Shown: piece after piece, positions 47,503 to 60,264 of the stretch
Layout: the number at the start of each line of letters is the position of its first letter
Numbering within the stretch: the first letter of the stretch is position 1
NCBI RefSeq assembly: GCF_026230105.1
Contig: NC_079478.1
Coordinates: 8,075,653 to 8,139,652, forward strand
Direction: 5' to 3'
DNA from: Diorhabda sublineata
Taxonomy: Eukaryota; Arthropoda; Insecta; Coleoptera; Chrysomelidae
Length of the DNA stretch: 64,000 nucleotides
Notes under the pieces: generated by a model
Told to the model about the DNA's origin: nothing
What the model saw: the letters and a program-made list of their open reading frames with translations, nothing else
The model's database searches: none
Translations under genes and position numbers: made by a program

Positions 47503-48018
47503 TTAAAAGATGGACATTCTGAAATTATGTGTTGCAATTGCAGTTGTCACATTTAAGGCTGCTTGACATAAGGTAAGATAACATGCAAGAAATTGGATGC
47601 AATTTCTTGGAAGATCAAAATATTGCATAGACGAATATTGCTTAACATTACGAAAGTCTCTTCTCATCGCATCATGGTTGCCACTGATGAAAATTACATA
47701 AGAAAAAGTAAACAATTTCCTAACCTCTAATTTTATATTTGAGGTCAGTTTATAGGCTGCTGCCTTGTTTTTTGAGTCTGATGGGCAGAAAAAAGCACTT
47801 AGGCGATGGCGGGTTAAGTCCTGGCCAGATATAATAAGGAAAATCATAAATTTATCTATAGAATTAGACGAGGAAACATACAAAATTATATTTGAGAATG
47901 GATGAAGAAGCATTTGACAAATTCCCAAAAAAATAAAACATAAGATAACTAAGAAATCCTTGGCAAGAGACTTAATACCAAACCTATAATTGCAAGTGCG
48001 ATATCTTGAAATAATCAT
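47503..48018 (-). CDS. 171-codon ORF, unknown, possibly retrotransposon-derived
   Basis: This is the longest unexplained ORF in the window. It begins MIISRYRTCNYRFGIKSLAK, has hydrophobic segments (FLVILCFIFLGICQMLL and SNIILYVSS), then a central FSYVIFISGNHDAMRRDFRN and a late FDLPRNCIQFL. The sequence around ISGNHDA is faintly like the G.ND segment of SGNH-esterase domains found in ORF1 of some CR1-type retrotransposons, with DLP as a second hint. This is weak. It is not a known host gene as far as I can tell. Confidence 0.25.
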   Translation of the reverse strand: MIISRYRTCNYRFGIKSLAKDFLVILCFIFLGICQMLLHPFSNIILYVSSSNSIDKFMIFLIISGQDLTRHRLSAFFCPSDSKNKAAAYKLTSNIKLEVRKLFTFSYVIFISGNHDAMRRDFRNVKQYSSMQYFDLPRNCIQFLACYLTLCQAALNVTTAIATHNFRMSIF

Positions 48019-49340
48019 CTACGTATACTTTTTATCGAGAAATATTGCATCTTGCATTGCATCGCACGTTGTCAAGCGGCCTTTAGGTTCAGGTTTAAAA
48101 TCAAATAAGTAGCTATAAGTCAGTCGCGTATGGTCTAGACGGAGACGCATTAGAAGAACTGCGTCTCTACGATTTCGGTAACACTGACCATGGTTTCTCG
48201 TAATCTTTCACTTCATGAAGCTTGTATTTTCAATATGTTCTCCCATTCATTGAGCACTTTATGTTTCAGGGTTTATTTAATATCGGCACTAGTTAGAAAT
48301 CGTAAATGTAATGTTACCACCGTAGCGTACATAAATTGTTGCTCAAACCAGCGAACTTATCTTTGTCTTTATTTTAGTAACAGAAAAAATTATTAAAACA
48401 GCTCCGTTGTAATCTCCTATATCTCCAATTTTCATGGAATGTAACCCGTTCGTAAATTATTTCAAAATTTAATATTTGAAGACTCAGTTGAAATGGATGA
48501 TCTAGGGCTTTGTCAAGACGTTTCTTCAGCTCCTCCGATGTGGAAGTCTTTTTTGTCGCGTGGCATTTTAAGAATAATTTCAGACAGTTTCCCATAATTT
48601 TCTAGGTAGACGTTATGGTCAATATTCAGCAAAATACACAACTAACTCATTTTCAGAAACAGGAGCGATTTTTTCTGTTAACTGGTACAATTTGTCGTGT
48701 GTGTAAAAAAATGTCATCGCAATAGCAGTAAATAAATATTGAAGGTAACGAATAATTTCTTGCTTTCCTTTTTTTTCAGTGGTAAGATGGATAAAAAAAA
48801 GGATAAAAAGTGGTTTTCTCTAGCTTCTGCTATATTAAAATATCGTGTTGAAAAATGTATACTAAAGGTACTCTTCGACTGATCCTTAGTCATTTTTTCT
48901 TTATGTTAAGACTACTTACTGCTACGTCAGCCGATTTTGCTTAATATTTTTCTTAAAATATCCAACTTTTTGGTAGTGATACTAAAGATTTAACCGTCTC
49001 ACTGACAAATGAATGGCAGACCCTAGCAATGGCTGGTATAACTAATTATTATGATGGCTGTAAAGTAAACCTAGATGGAGTTGCCTTTTTTGTTCTGGTC
49101 CACTGTATCACTGTATTGCATTCTCGATAGTGCGCCTGTTGTTTCAATGGCACTAGATAATCGGAACGCGCACAAAAATCAAAATACAATCATATTGATT
49201 GATTGCGGGCAATCTAAATGTAACTAAGACATTATACAATGTATTAAAACATTAGATCATTCCTGCTAATGAATACGAGATACAAACCAATTATATTTGT
49301 ATGAAATTTACATTCTTACAAAATATTTTTAGATGTTTTG
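48019..49340. other. Intergenic, no gene recognised
   Basis: A small hairpin (GAGACGCA ... TGCGTCTC, 48139-48164) is present. Nothing else is recognisable. Confidence 0.4.
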
Positions 49341-49383
49341 GGGGTGCTTCAGATCGAAAGTCCCCCCTATACATCCGCTACTG
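49341..49383 (-). mobile_element. hAT-like terminal repeat, single end
   Basis: Read on the minus strand from 49383 it gives CAGTAGCGGATGTATAGGGG, very like the CAGTGGCGGAT...GGGGG ends of insect hAT elements. I could not find the partner end or a clear 8-bp duplication of GTCACTAG, so the element limits are unknown. Confidence 0.4.
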
Positions 49384-50835
49384 GTCACTAGACTCTAAAT
49401 GATCAATATTATTTCACCGAATTGTTAATATTATTCTAATACAAGCTTAAGAAGTGTCATTAATTTGTCAATATTCTCGAAATTCTTTTCTAGCCGTTGT
49501 ATAAATGCGGAACTGGTTAAAAAAGTATAATCCCAGCTCTATACTCAAGTCAAATTAATGTGAGGAACAAGGGCGCCATATGCGGAGGGTAGTGTGACTC
49601 ATGATATATACGGGGTTTGTAGTAATTGGGATGGATTCATTCTTTAGTAGTTGTACTATACATAATATTAAAAATAAAAATATTCACCAAGTTTAGAGAT
49701 TCCGCTTTAATTTTCAAGTTGAAATATGGTTGCTTTTGTATTATTATGTTTTGATTAAGAAAAGTTATACACTAAATAGTCACCGTTTGGTGGCAGATCA
49801 CCTCACAAAATATTGAATAGGCTAATTGTGCGATAAAATCATTCTCAACTTTTTCAGTTGCTCACGTTATTATGCACTTTAAATATTAAACTACAATTGG
49901 TGATTTTTTATATGATACTATCTGATTTAAATAGAAATATATGCCACATTAGAGAGTTCTTTGTGTCCGTAGTTTTCTTCAATTGACTCATTTATTTCGA
50001 AAACTTATCCTAAACTTCTAAACGAATATATATTTTCTATTCCGTTCCTTTCATTTCATATTTTCGAAACATTTGTGTTTTTTTTATTTCGAAAGCAATT
50101 AAAATTATTCAAAACTTTATGTACATAAATTTGAACCCAATTTTTAGATATCATGTATATTTATTGAATAACCATTGGTTATAAACACTATATATAAGAA
50201 ATAGAATCTACGCTGCTGCCTATATTCGAAAAGTTCAAGTTAATATAGGATTCGTTATGTAACAAAGATATTCGTGATCTTAAAAGTGGTATAGATATTG
50301 ATTTTGTGTTTATGCTCCGACTTTTCTAACTAGATGGCGTTGTAGAGTTTAATCAATACCCAAGCGTTTGAATCTTTTTGATATTTAATAAAAATGTACT
50401 CACAAAATAAAAGCGCAAGTCAATTTCAAATAGACATCACATATACAGGGTGAGGTCCGAAGAATTTTGTTTTTATTATATCTTAAGTAGACGTTAATTT
50501 TATTATTAAAAATAGAACCTAATATTTTTTATTTTATTTTCGAGTGCTATTTGACATTTCAGATAGTTCGTACACAACACCAAAAACGGAGTTCTTTCGA
50601 GATATTTCCATTTTTTTTTCAAAATTCTCCATTAAAAACAAAGCTAGTAACATTAAATTTTAACCAATTCACAAGAAGCGCTTTCTCGGTAACTCCAAAT
50701 GTCCAGGTTATTGATATTTCATATAGGATATTTTGAAATTAGCTGGTAACATTCACAAATTAATTATTTAACGCTCGCACCCTCGTTGACGTCCTCGTTC
50801 ACAATCAACATAAATTAAACAGATCAAGAAATATG
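49384..50835. other. Intergenic, no gene recognised
   Basis: AT-rich sequence without motifs or long frames. Confidence 0.4.
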
Positions 50836-51272
50836 ATTTATAAACACAAACGTCTACGCTCGCGCTTAAGTTCACGCCGAATTCGCTCTGGGAAGGGGCC
50901 ATTTCTCTTCGCCGCTCGTGTTCCAGTGCCTAGCCAATGAAAACATGTATCCAGGTCATATGAACACTCATACACAGTAACAATAACCAAGTTCAACCAT
51001 AAATAGGATATAAACAACAGTAATAAATCTAAAAAATGTTGAAAATTGAAACAAATGAAACAGAGACGAGATTTAGACGTAAAATGTCTAAATACGAAAA
51101 ATATTTTGTGGTTTCGTGACATATCATTTCTAATTAGTCCAAATAGGGCCATCCAACTAAATCCCAAGCGCCAAAGAGAAAACAAAAATTTTATAAATAA
51201 TTTCCAACGCGAACTCTAATTCGAACGTGAACGAGAGCATCAGCACGAGCGCGAGCGTAAGAGTTTATAAAT
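50836..51272. mobile_element. MITE-like element with ATTTATAAAC ends
   Basis: ATTTATAAAC at 50836-50845 is exactly inverted at 51263-51272. Each is followed inward by TACGCTCGCGCT and then GTTCACG, with small gaps between. The ends are GC-richer than the surroundings. The centre is non-coding; the ORF at 50838-51185 on the minus strand is a by-product. No target duplication is certain. Confidence 0.6.
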
Positions 51273-51696
51273 TTAACTTAATTCCGGTGACGTCTTGTTC
51301 AAGTATGATATCCTCTAGTATTGTATAATAGGTGTGCTTCTCTTCTGGGTGGTATGTGCGTTGGATCATGTGGTCGTAGGATACTTAGCTCTGGTTATTG
51401 TCTGCGATACCGTTACATGACTTTTCCATATGTGGTTTTGGAAGTCTGGGCTCTGGATTTGACTTGTTCGTTACCATTTGACAGGAATTAATTGACACGA
51501 CTAAGAAACTCTTAGGGAAAAATACCACTAAAACATTTCAAAGTATTTTCCCATCATCGCCGCTTCCAAGACTTATATATCATTATTTATCGATTTTTCT
51601 TTGAGTTTCAGTACAGTTTAGGCGTAAAACTAAAGTGAATACAAAATGTAAAATTAAACTTGATCGATGTCTCCTGCATGTGCCTAACCTTTAGAA

Positions 51697-51780
51697 ACAG
51701 CGTAGCTCAGTTAGAGACGAGTTAGGTGTTGCTTGTCTAGTGGACGATGGATTCGGTCAACAATTGAATCGAAAACCTCA
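51697..51780 (+). ncRNA. tRNA-like segment, possible SINE or tRNA pseudogene
   Basis: TAGCTCAGTTAGAG at 51703-51716 resembles a tRNA A box, and TTGAATCGAAAACC about 60 bases later resembles a degenerate B box (GGTTCGAANCC). I cannot fold a full cloverleaf with an acceptor stem, so this is more likely a SINE head or relic than a working tRNA. Confidence 0.25.
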
Positions 51781-54700
51781 CACTTGGGTGCGTGTAAGTA
51801 ACTAGACAGTGTTATGTGTTTAAGGTAGAGTGACATAGTTATGTTGATTTTTCCTGAAACGTGGTACATAGTATATTGGAGAGGATTACGATAACTGCCT
51901 GCTGTTAGGAAATTAGAAGGTTGTAAGAGACAATTTGGAAGTCCAAAAAAATCTTGGAATCTCATGGGTTAGTGGGGTAACGCAGAAAAATTGTTTTATT
52001 AAGGAAGTTGTTCGGGGAAACGGTGGAATGGTGAAGGAAAGTGTACCTATATAATGTATTTTTAAATGCGTCGCAATCACTAAAGAAAGTTTAAAAAACT
52101 TCGAAATGACAAGAAATTGTTGTTTATGGGGATACAAATATAAATTGAAAGTAAGTTGATGGTAATAACGGGAAACTCGTGAATGAAAATGGTACAATTA
52201 ATATTCAAGTAACTTTTAAGGAAGTTTTGTCAGTTATAGGCTATTGAATTATGCGGGAAATTCACAAGTTTGCACTTAAATTTAAATTTTGACTGATTTA
52301 AAACTGTATAAAGAATAAGTAAGTTTGATTGTTGAGGAAGATGTGAAAGAACTTTAGCAGCATTTGTTAAAAATATTCAAATAATGATGTTACATTAGTG
52401 ATCAAATATAGATTGAATATAATAATGGTCAACGCCCGAAAATAACAGTCGACCGGCATTGAGCCTCATAATTCAGAATATAAGAAACCTAATCTATAAC
52501 GGTGATATATAAAACGCCATGTAATTTCCTAGTAGTAGTCATATTTAGTGCACTAAATAATGTTGATACAAGCCATAAATTGAATTTAGAAACAAAATAT
52601 GGAACGTTGATAATATACGAGGTTTGACATCGATACTTAGGTTTTGAGATATGTAAACACTGGTATGAATATGTCTCAATGCTAAATGCATGGTGATGTT
52701 TATATAGGTGTACCAAAGGTATGGACCTCATACTTTAAACTTCATTTAACTATACTACAATACAATCAGAGGACATCACGGTCATTCCTTGTTCTCATAC
52801 CATTTATAAAAAGTTTGTAAAGAGAGATTTTAACATTTAATAAGTTTTTCTGGTACTTAATCTAACGTGAAAGAAAAGTTAATTGCATAATTGCGTACAT
52901 TACTTAAGATCAATGTTTTACGGTAGACATTGCAAACATGATTTCACCAAAGCTGTTGTAGTAGCTGCAACTAACTCAATTCAGGCATTGCTTTGCAAAA
53001 TACTTGAGGGTTAGGTTATAGATGCAGTGTGAGGAATTGCTGTTATAAAAATTCATTTATTCATGTTTATATTTATAAACTCCACATATGGTAGTCGCAC
53101 TTTCCTATCAAAGTTTTTTTGTTTTTTAATAATCTCTTTGCTGGCTCATGGACTAATCCTTGTGAGAGTTGTACCTTTATATGTCCGGTGGACATAGAGA
53201 AACGGTAGTATTGTTGTCCGCATGGGACACGAGACCTTGGGCCACAAATGTCTACGAGAAATGGGAAACAATGCGTCAACTGTTTCTGTAGTTAATCCAA
53301 AAATGACTACGATCGGATCGCAAATCATTCCGGCGGCAGCGTGATCCATTTCACATGCCATATTCAGAACATAGTAGAGAATATGCAAATGGAAAGTTGT
53401 TTTGATGTCTTTCCTATGGAAATTATGGTGGAGGATCGAGTATCTAGTCAGACCCACCAAAATTTCAGGATAGATGCACAGAATAAGTAAAGCGACAGAT
53501 TCAGTTAAATCAAATAAATCTCTTTGGTAATAACAATGCGAATATAAGGTTCATAGGAATACATTTAGAAATTTTATTATATGGTAGAAAGGAAGACGGA
53601 AATAATGATTTAGGATTTATAAAACCGATTAGTTAAAAAAAGCTTTTACATACTGGTTATCCTTTTATATAATGAACTCATCTGATACGACAATATTTCA
53701 AGTATTGTAGTTAAAAACTACTTGTTAAGCTCTAATATCGTTTGATCTCCAGATTTTGTTGTAATAGTTTACTTTTGATTAAACCTAGAAAAGTGATGTG
53801 TGCTTCTCAAAATAAATATAACAAGCTTCTGATATTATGAATTTTATGCGCAGTTTTTAAAGTATTTGTTGTCTTGTTCTTAACTAATTTTGAATATTAC
53901 ACTTTTAATTTGAATACCAAAGTGGTAAGTGGATACTCTCAAAAAAAATTGGTAAGACAAGGAGTCGAAACAAATATAGAAATATAGAAGAACAAGTATG
54001 TTCCGAGACTCCTCAGATTAATGAGGTTGAATTATTTTTTTAATGTAGATTTTAAATATTTCAGAGTGACATTTGACCAAAGTCTTAATTATGAGTTACG
54101 GAATACTTCATTCAACTGCTGTAGAATGGTTGGAGGAAAAATGATAAACTGGAAGTACGAATTCAAAGTGCGATTTATCATAAGCTATGCAGCTTTTATA
54201 TAATGGCGAGGAATCAAATCCAAACATAAATCAGCTGCAAAATGCGATCATGTCCCACGGTAGCACTACAACTCATCTTAGACTTGCCTGCTTTGAAGGT
54301 CTTCATGAAAATTGAAGGAGTTAAGTGAGAATATAAGTAACAAAACCTGAAACCGGCGACCTAACTGGACATCTAAGCACTCTAAACGAATGTGACGTGT
54401 CCATTGATATAGTCACGGATGCTATGATTTTTAAATGATTAAAAATTATGAAGTCGCAATAATAATTCCACAGCAAACGCGAAAATTGCGTTTCCACAAT
54501 GCTCAATGGTAATCTACAATGATGAGTCGCTATTCCAGTGGGTTCAAAACTATTTCACATTTCAACATACATAGCAGATTGCGCACGACTCAGATCGGAA
54601 TACAAACAGCAGGGCTGCCCTCCAATCCATGACTCTTATAGAACTGAGTCAAAGTAAGTTTTTGAATGCATATAATTTACTCTAATTTTACTCTAATGTA

Positions 54701-54839
54701 CGAACAAAAGTGCAGTTATCATGCTGATCACCAGGCGTAGAAAGGCAGGTCAACTCCTTTCATAGGATCAAAACTTTTTCTAGGTTCTCCAAAAAGTCAT
54801 CAAATCTTGATTATAAAAAATGAGGAAACATGAAAAAAC
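51781..54839. other. Intergenic, no gene recognised
   Basis: Minus-strand open frames at 51913-52197 and 53146-53460 carry no known motifs. The 53050-53460 part is a little less AT-rich than average but unidentified. Confidence 0.4.
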
Positions 54840-55190
54840 CATAAACTTGGCAAACTCCAAATCTGGAACAATGAAAGAGATTTATTTCTCATTCTAATAA
54901 CTGGATCCAGAACTGGTAGGCTCACTAGACACTGTTCGGTGAATTACCACCTGAAGAATATCATAAAAAACTTGTTGTTTATACAAGGAATCAAAAGAAA
55001 CAGCCTAATACCTTCTTTGTGAATGTAAGAATGTCCATTGGCTGCAGTATTTCCATTCGCTATTTTTAAAACCAGAAGAGGTGAGCTTATTAGTTACTAG
55101 GTACGTAACTTACTTAGTAAAGTCGTTGCTATCTGACTGGTAAATAGTCCGGGGTAAATTTTACATTCTCGCTCATCTCATCTAATCTAA
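54840..55190 (+). pseudogene. Non-LTR retrotransposon ORF2 C-terminal fragment (Jockey/LOA-like)
   Basis: Plus-strand frames give LITGSRTGRLTRHCSVNYHL, then, shifted, KESKETA-stop-YLLCECKNVH and FLKPEEVSLLV. The TG...L..HL and ETA.HLLCEC patterns match the end of ORF2 in insect retrotransposons that carry an RNase H domain. Upstream domains are not readable. Confidence 0.6.
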
Positions 55191-56295
55191 TAAGTATGGT
55201 CAAAAACCATTAGCCATATAAATTTTTCGTATAAAAATAAGTAAAACATTATTTACCCCGGGTTACCATTGAACATGTAGGTACAGAGATGGGATTTTAT
55301 ACTTTCGTATCTAGCAGTTTCAAAATATTCCTTCAATTCCAGATCTATTAATTGTGATCGTATTAATATAAAATCATCTTCCTCGCAGATTGAAGACTCG
55401 CATTGAATGAGCATATGTAAGACTCCAATTTATGCAACTTTTTGTTTTACTGCAGACTCAAACGTGATGGTTATGAATCGAAACGAATCACGTTTTCCGA
55501 GAAAATTTTATTCAACATTCACCGCGACCAGTTTAAAAACTGCTAAAAACAAGTAGAAAGGTCCATCTCTAAACGGTTCACAATTCCGAAAAATCAACGT
55601 CAACCCACTATCTTTACATCGCTATAGGGCATTGAATATGAGCAGAACGCTAGTTCTATGAAACAGATTTGATTTAGATAACTTGTTTTTTAGATTGTAT
55701 ATCGAGTAAATGCAATGTTTCAACTGTCAGGAGTTGGAAGATTTTGGAAAAATGCGTCAAAAAAGTTAATAGAATTTCAATGAATCGTTAGTATTCAATG
55801 AGAATATCCAACAAAGGAAAGGTATAATTTTAATACATATGAAAATATTATTATTCAAATTTGACACTTTACACAAAGATTATTCCAATTGATTCTTATG
55901 TGACAAGCTCATGAGCGTAGAGCCCATGGGTTTCGTGCACAAAGTCCTTAATAAATTGGAAAGTAACAATAATTTGACAGAATACGAATTATAAATTATA
56001 ATTTCATCTTAGGATAACAACGATGTCAACAGTGTTTTTGTATAATTACAGAGTTACAACAATTTTCTCACGAATAATATCATTATTCATAAAGTTTATT
56101 CAAGCATTTTAAATCACTTTATGGATGTCTACACCCTCGAAATAATCATAATAATAAACATACCAAGGGTAACTACACACCATTGTGTTCCATGATAAAC
56201 GGCACCAACTACAATTCCAGTCCCGGCTTTTGTTATTACCATATTAAACTAATCAACAAAGTTAGTTATTACACAATTCAGTTAATTATTTGAAT
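55191..56295. other. Intergenic, no gene recognised
   Basis: AT-rich, no motifs seen. Confidence 0.4.
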
Positions 56296-57000
56296 TTTTT
56301 TTTGACATTTCGTTCAATTTAACCGCCGTTGCCATTGACTTGCGAATCGGTGAATTGTCATGGTGAAACAGTGGTTTTTTCATCGACATATGAGGCCATT
56401 TTTGCATTCAAACGATTCAATAACTTTATCTAGTATTCGCAATTGATTGTATCTCCCTTTTGTAGATAGTCAATGAACAATATTCCATGCGCATCCCAAA
56501 GTACTGAAGTTATAACCTTCCCAGCTGACTGTTGTGCTTTTGGACCCTTCGGACGTGGTTCACCGGCTGTAGTCTACTCAGATGATGATCGTTTTGATTT
56601 CGGAGTGAAGTGATAAATCCATATTTCATCCATTGTCACATTGCTTTGAATCACCAATACGTTGTTTTTTGATTGACTGTGTGTAATCGCGGCACCAGCT
56701 TTGAAAAAAGCTTTCTCATGGTCAAATGTTCTTACATAATTGTGATTCTCCTGATATCTTCACAGCCTCATCTATCTTACGCAATTCAATTCGCGATAAG
56801 ATATAACCAATTTGTGAACTTTTTTGACGTTTAACCACCTCAATTGGGTGACCAGAACGTTCACCATCATCGGTGTCTGTACGACCACGTTTCAATTTAG
56901 CAAACTAACAACAAATGATTCTTTCCGATGGAGCAGAGCCCGGATAACACTTTTGAAGTCATTGCTGAGCTGAGTACAGTATTTTTTTCATCAAGAAGCA
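56296..57000 (-). pseudogene. mariner transposase relic (mauritiana-like)
   Basis: Minus-strand frames read KLKRGRTDTDDGERSGHPIE with VVK, then IDEAVKISGESQL, CDNGRNMDLSLHSE (equivalent to the DETW.H..TPE block, catalytic Asp kept out of frame), EGSKSTTVSWEGYN, LGCAWNIVH (shifted VFWDAHGILFI) and FTMTIHRFASQWQ (shifted FHHDN region). The order is correct throughout but frameshifts are frequent. The N-terminus before WSAEFK and the end after the second Asp region are absent. Confidence 0.75.
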
Positions 57001-57345
57001 ATAATAAATTAACACACGAAATTGTTTTGAAAATAAAAAAGTAGCTTCACTTGAATTCTGACGAAATCGAAAGTCATAGAAGTTTCCATATAGTCTTTTG
57101 AAAGTTCATACTTCATAAACGTCATATGGATTTGAGAAAGGCAGCGCCATCTGTGTGTTAGTCGTACGATTTCTTGATGGATGTTATATCTTCCTTTTAG
57201 GTACATTCGTGTGATATATAAACATAATAATGTAATGTAATAGTTATTATATGATATAAAGAAAAATAATTAAATATATAATACAAATAGTTCTAATCTT
57301 TTATTATATTAACTAACATTATGCCAAATAAAAGCCGACTCTGAA

Positions 57346-57620
57346 TACATTGGGTATGCGATCTTTACGTCTTGCGTTAACGCTTGCGACAACTAGAAAC
57401 GAGAATGCGACTCGGTCGCTAGCAGTGCGTGGAGCGTCAGTCAATTGTCATTGGCGGGCCGGAAGTTGCATTGTGCATGTTCTACCGGAAACGAGTTCCA
57501 TGCAGCAGGATTCGAATACTCTACTTATTCTCTCCTGCTCTTGCATTGGTGATGAGGGAGGATACGCTTACGCTTGTTTTTCCTCATTCCTGCGTTCTAT
57601 ATTCATACTTCAACATTTTC
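57346..57620. other. GC-richer island with overlapping open frames
   Basis: This stretch is markedly less AT-rich than its flanks and carries two overlapping plus-strand frames (57350-57700 and 57429-57662), neither with known motifs. CGCTTGCG and CGCTTACGCTTG resemble the GC-rich ends of the MITE at 50836, so it may be a related repeat. Confidence 0.3.
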
Positions 57621-57700
57621 TTGAACTGCAGAAACGTTTTTATAAATCGGGAAAAATATTGACAAAAAACTCTTTTTCAGTTTATGTGATCATTTGTTAA

Positions 57701-59798
57701 TAAGCACTAAAAAGAATAATAGTAATAATTATAAAAACAACGTTTCATTTTAAATCAATTACCTTCTATATGTTTCTTTATTTGGAGCTTTTCTGCCGAA
57801 AGAGTTTCAATATGTAAATATTTTATCCCAAAGAATTGCATTTAAAACAATGTACTTTCGATTAGTGGATAGTCTTGAAAAAATTCTGGTTATCTGTTAA
57901 CGTTTGAAATTATGAGGGGGCGCAGAATGAACGATGTTTATCAGATTAATTACGAGGGCAATATTTGAATTTTGATCATTAATAATTCATGTTTTATCGG
58001 TACGATAAATCTTTATGGTGTTACATATGCACATATTTAGTACTTAGTTTGGCGGCCATTCGAGCATAAATCGATGATTTACTGATTATTAATTCTACTG
58101 ATGCCGATGCTTAATGCAATTGGTAGGAAAATTATATAAACGTGTTTGCTGCGTTTCGGGAAAAATTAAAAATAATCGGTTTCAATAAGGCAATAGACAA
58201 AATTTTTTTGTATCTGATCTTCATTGTGTATGAATAACTTTTTATAAATTAATACTAGCTCTTGACATTTACTGTTTTATATAGAAAAAAAAAAAATAAA
58301 TCGAGAATTAGCTTTTAATTTCATTTAACTCAAAGATATATGTTAGATGTAACCTTAACGTCCCCGGCTAGAGACTTTTCCTTAGGAAGTGGTATAATAA
58401 AAACGTAATTTTGGTGACTATCTTTTAAGGGTGATTTTTCGGAAAGACGTAGGTTGAGGAACTTTTGTTAAAGGAAACGCCCATCTTAATTTCATACGCG
58501 CAATAACCTTCTGAATTTTGTCGCATGAATTTTCAAGCACCCTGTAAATAGGAATGTACAAGGTGTGATATGAATTATGGAAAGTAAATAGAAGAATGGA
58601 TACGATTATGGAATAGTACAGCGGATGTGTTTCTTACAAAAACTACCATAATCCAGTTTTGTCTTATTTGGGAAAGTGGAAAAAACTTTATGTTGCTCAA
58701 CGTTTTGCTTAATTTGGTTTTTACTTATGTAAGACATATTTTATTTTATAATTAGCGGATGTCGGCCAAAAAAAATTTATCTAAATTTTGATAATATTTC
58801 AAATAACAACGTAGATTTTTTTATGGACATTTCTATGGAACTGAGGATTTCAATATGCAAAAAGTTGAGAGAAATGTTTTTTTTTAAACAAGGTTAAGTT
58901 TTAATAACCACAAAAAAAATCGGAATCGTTGTTTAATCTTCTGCGCCTCTGCTATTGTCTTCGTTATCTATTTCAACTTCAGGTCCAGTACTAGTACTGG
59001 TGCTGGGCTGATCAAGGTTTGATAGCAGATTGGGATAATAGTGGACATTCTCGGAAACTTTCAGGCATTTAGCAAGATTTCTTCGAAAACCTAGCTTCTG
59101 GGGTTAGATTTGAATTCCACCTTGATACTGAGGCTTCAATGTTATTTCGATACCAAGATTCTTCCAATTTCGCAGATGTATTTGCACCCGTGTAAGATTG
59201 CTTAGTCCGTATAAAGTCTACTTCAGCAGTTATTTTAATCACTCTTACTGATTTAATTTTCATAAGCGCTTTGAATTTGGCATAAAAAATGGATTCAGAG
59301 CTTCAGCCATATTGAAAAATCTTTTTGTTCTGCTTTCACAATTTTAAAAGGAGACGGCTTCTATCTATATTTGATATTAATCTATCCCAGTCAGACTGTA
59401 TTTCTGTGGCGTTCTTCCTTTTTTTGCCTTAATTAAATTAAATTCTTGATCATTGGGCAATCAGGAATGTCCTCGAAAAGGAAAGTAATATGTAATGGTT
59501 TCTTTTTGTAGAAGCTGACTTTTCCGGTCAAACAGGTAGCCCCTTATTTATAAGTGTCAATTTAAATCGCGAAATCCGAATTTTAGGTTAGGCTAGGACT
59601 ATGGTCGATTTTGTAAGAAACGCCTCAATTATCATATTGTAAGGAAACTTAGTTTCACTAACCAACCAATTTCTTCACTAATGATAACATTAAATTAAGT
59701 AAATCGTGGACTTCTCTCTTCACGAAAGATCTTATAGTCATTAGGTATAAGCTTTCTTCTTCAGGGATGATTGCTATCACCATACAAAACATATACTA
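57701..59798. other. Intergenic, no gene recognised
   Basis: The minus strand at 59069-59263 encodes 64 residues without a known motif (KIKSVRVIKITAEVDFIRTK at its start). Nothing else stands out. Confidence 0.4.
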
Positions 59799-60262
59799 AA
59801 GGCCTATTCATAAACTTGACTTTTGCCGTTACTTTCGCCGTTTGCTGTTACAAAATTAAAAACATTGAAATGCATAAGACCATTCATAGTTGCCGTTTCA
59901 CGTCGCTGCGCCGTTTGCTGTTGGTGACAACATAAACGTCATTTGATCTTTTTCCGGCAGCCATTCGTAGCAATAGAAAAGAGCAAATCAAATCCGTTTG
60001 CGTTTGTCCCGTGATTTTGCCTAATGCTGCCAAAAAAACGCTTCGTTATGTTCCATAATATCGTCTATAAATACCTAATTACAAACAAAAACACGAAACT
60101 ATCACGAAAGCAATACACACGTCAATAATAATAACAAAGTTAACAAAAAAACTTTTTAGGTAACGGTAGCAACGTCATGTTCATGAATAGGGTTAATATA
60201 TGTCAAACCACAAACGTCACCTGCGAACGGCAAACGGAAAGTCAAGTTTATGAATCTGCCTT
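59799..60262. mobile_element. MITE with 25-bp terminal inverted repeats and TA flanks
   Basis: The left end AAGGCCTATTCATAAACTTG (continuing ACTTT) and the inverted right end AAGGCAGATTCATAAACTTG (continuing ACTTT) match at 23 of 25 positions. Both are flanked by TA (59797-59798 and 60263-60264), or TAA if the terminal A is counted. The 464-bp interior holds GCCGTTTGCTGTT repeats and no transposase. A TA or TWA duplication would suit Tc1/mariner or PIF/Harbinger. Confidence 0.75.
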
Positions 60263-60264
60263 TA

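Noticed and set aside
53146..53460. 104-codon minus-strand ORF, considered as a chemoreceptor fragment
   Set aside because: No family motifs or convincing membrane-helix pattern, and no splice-compatible neighbours were found.
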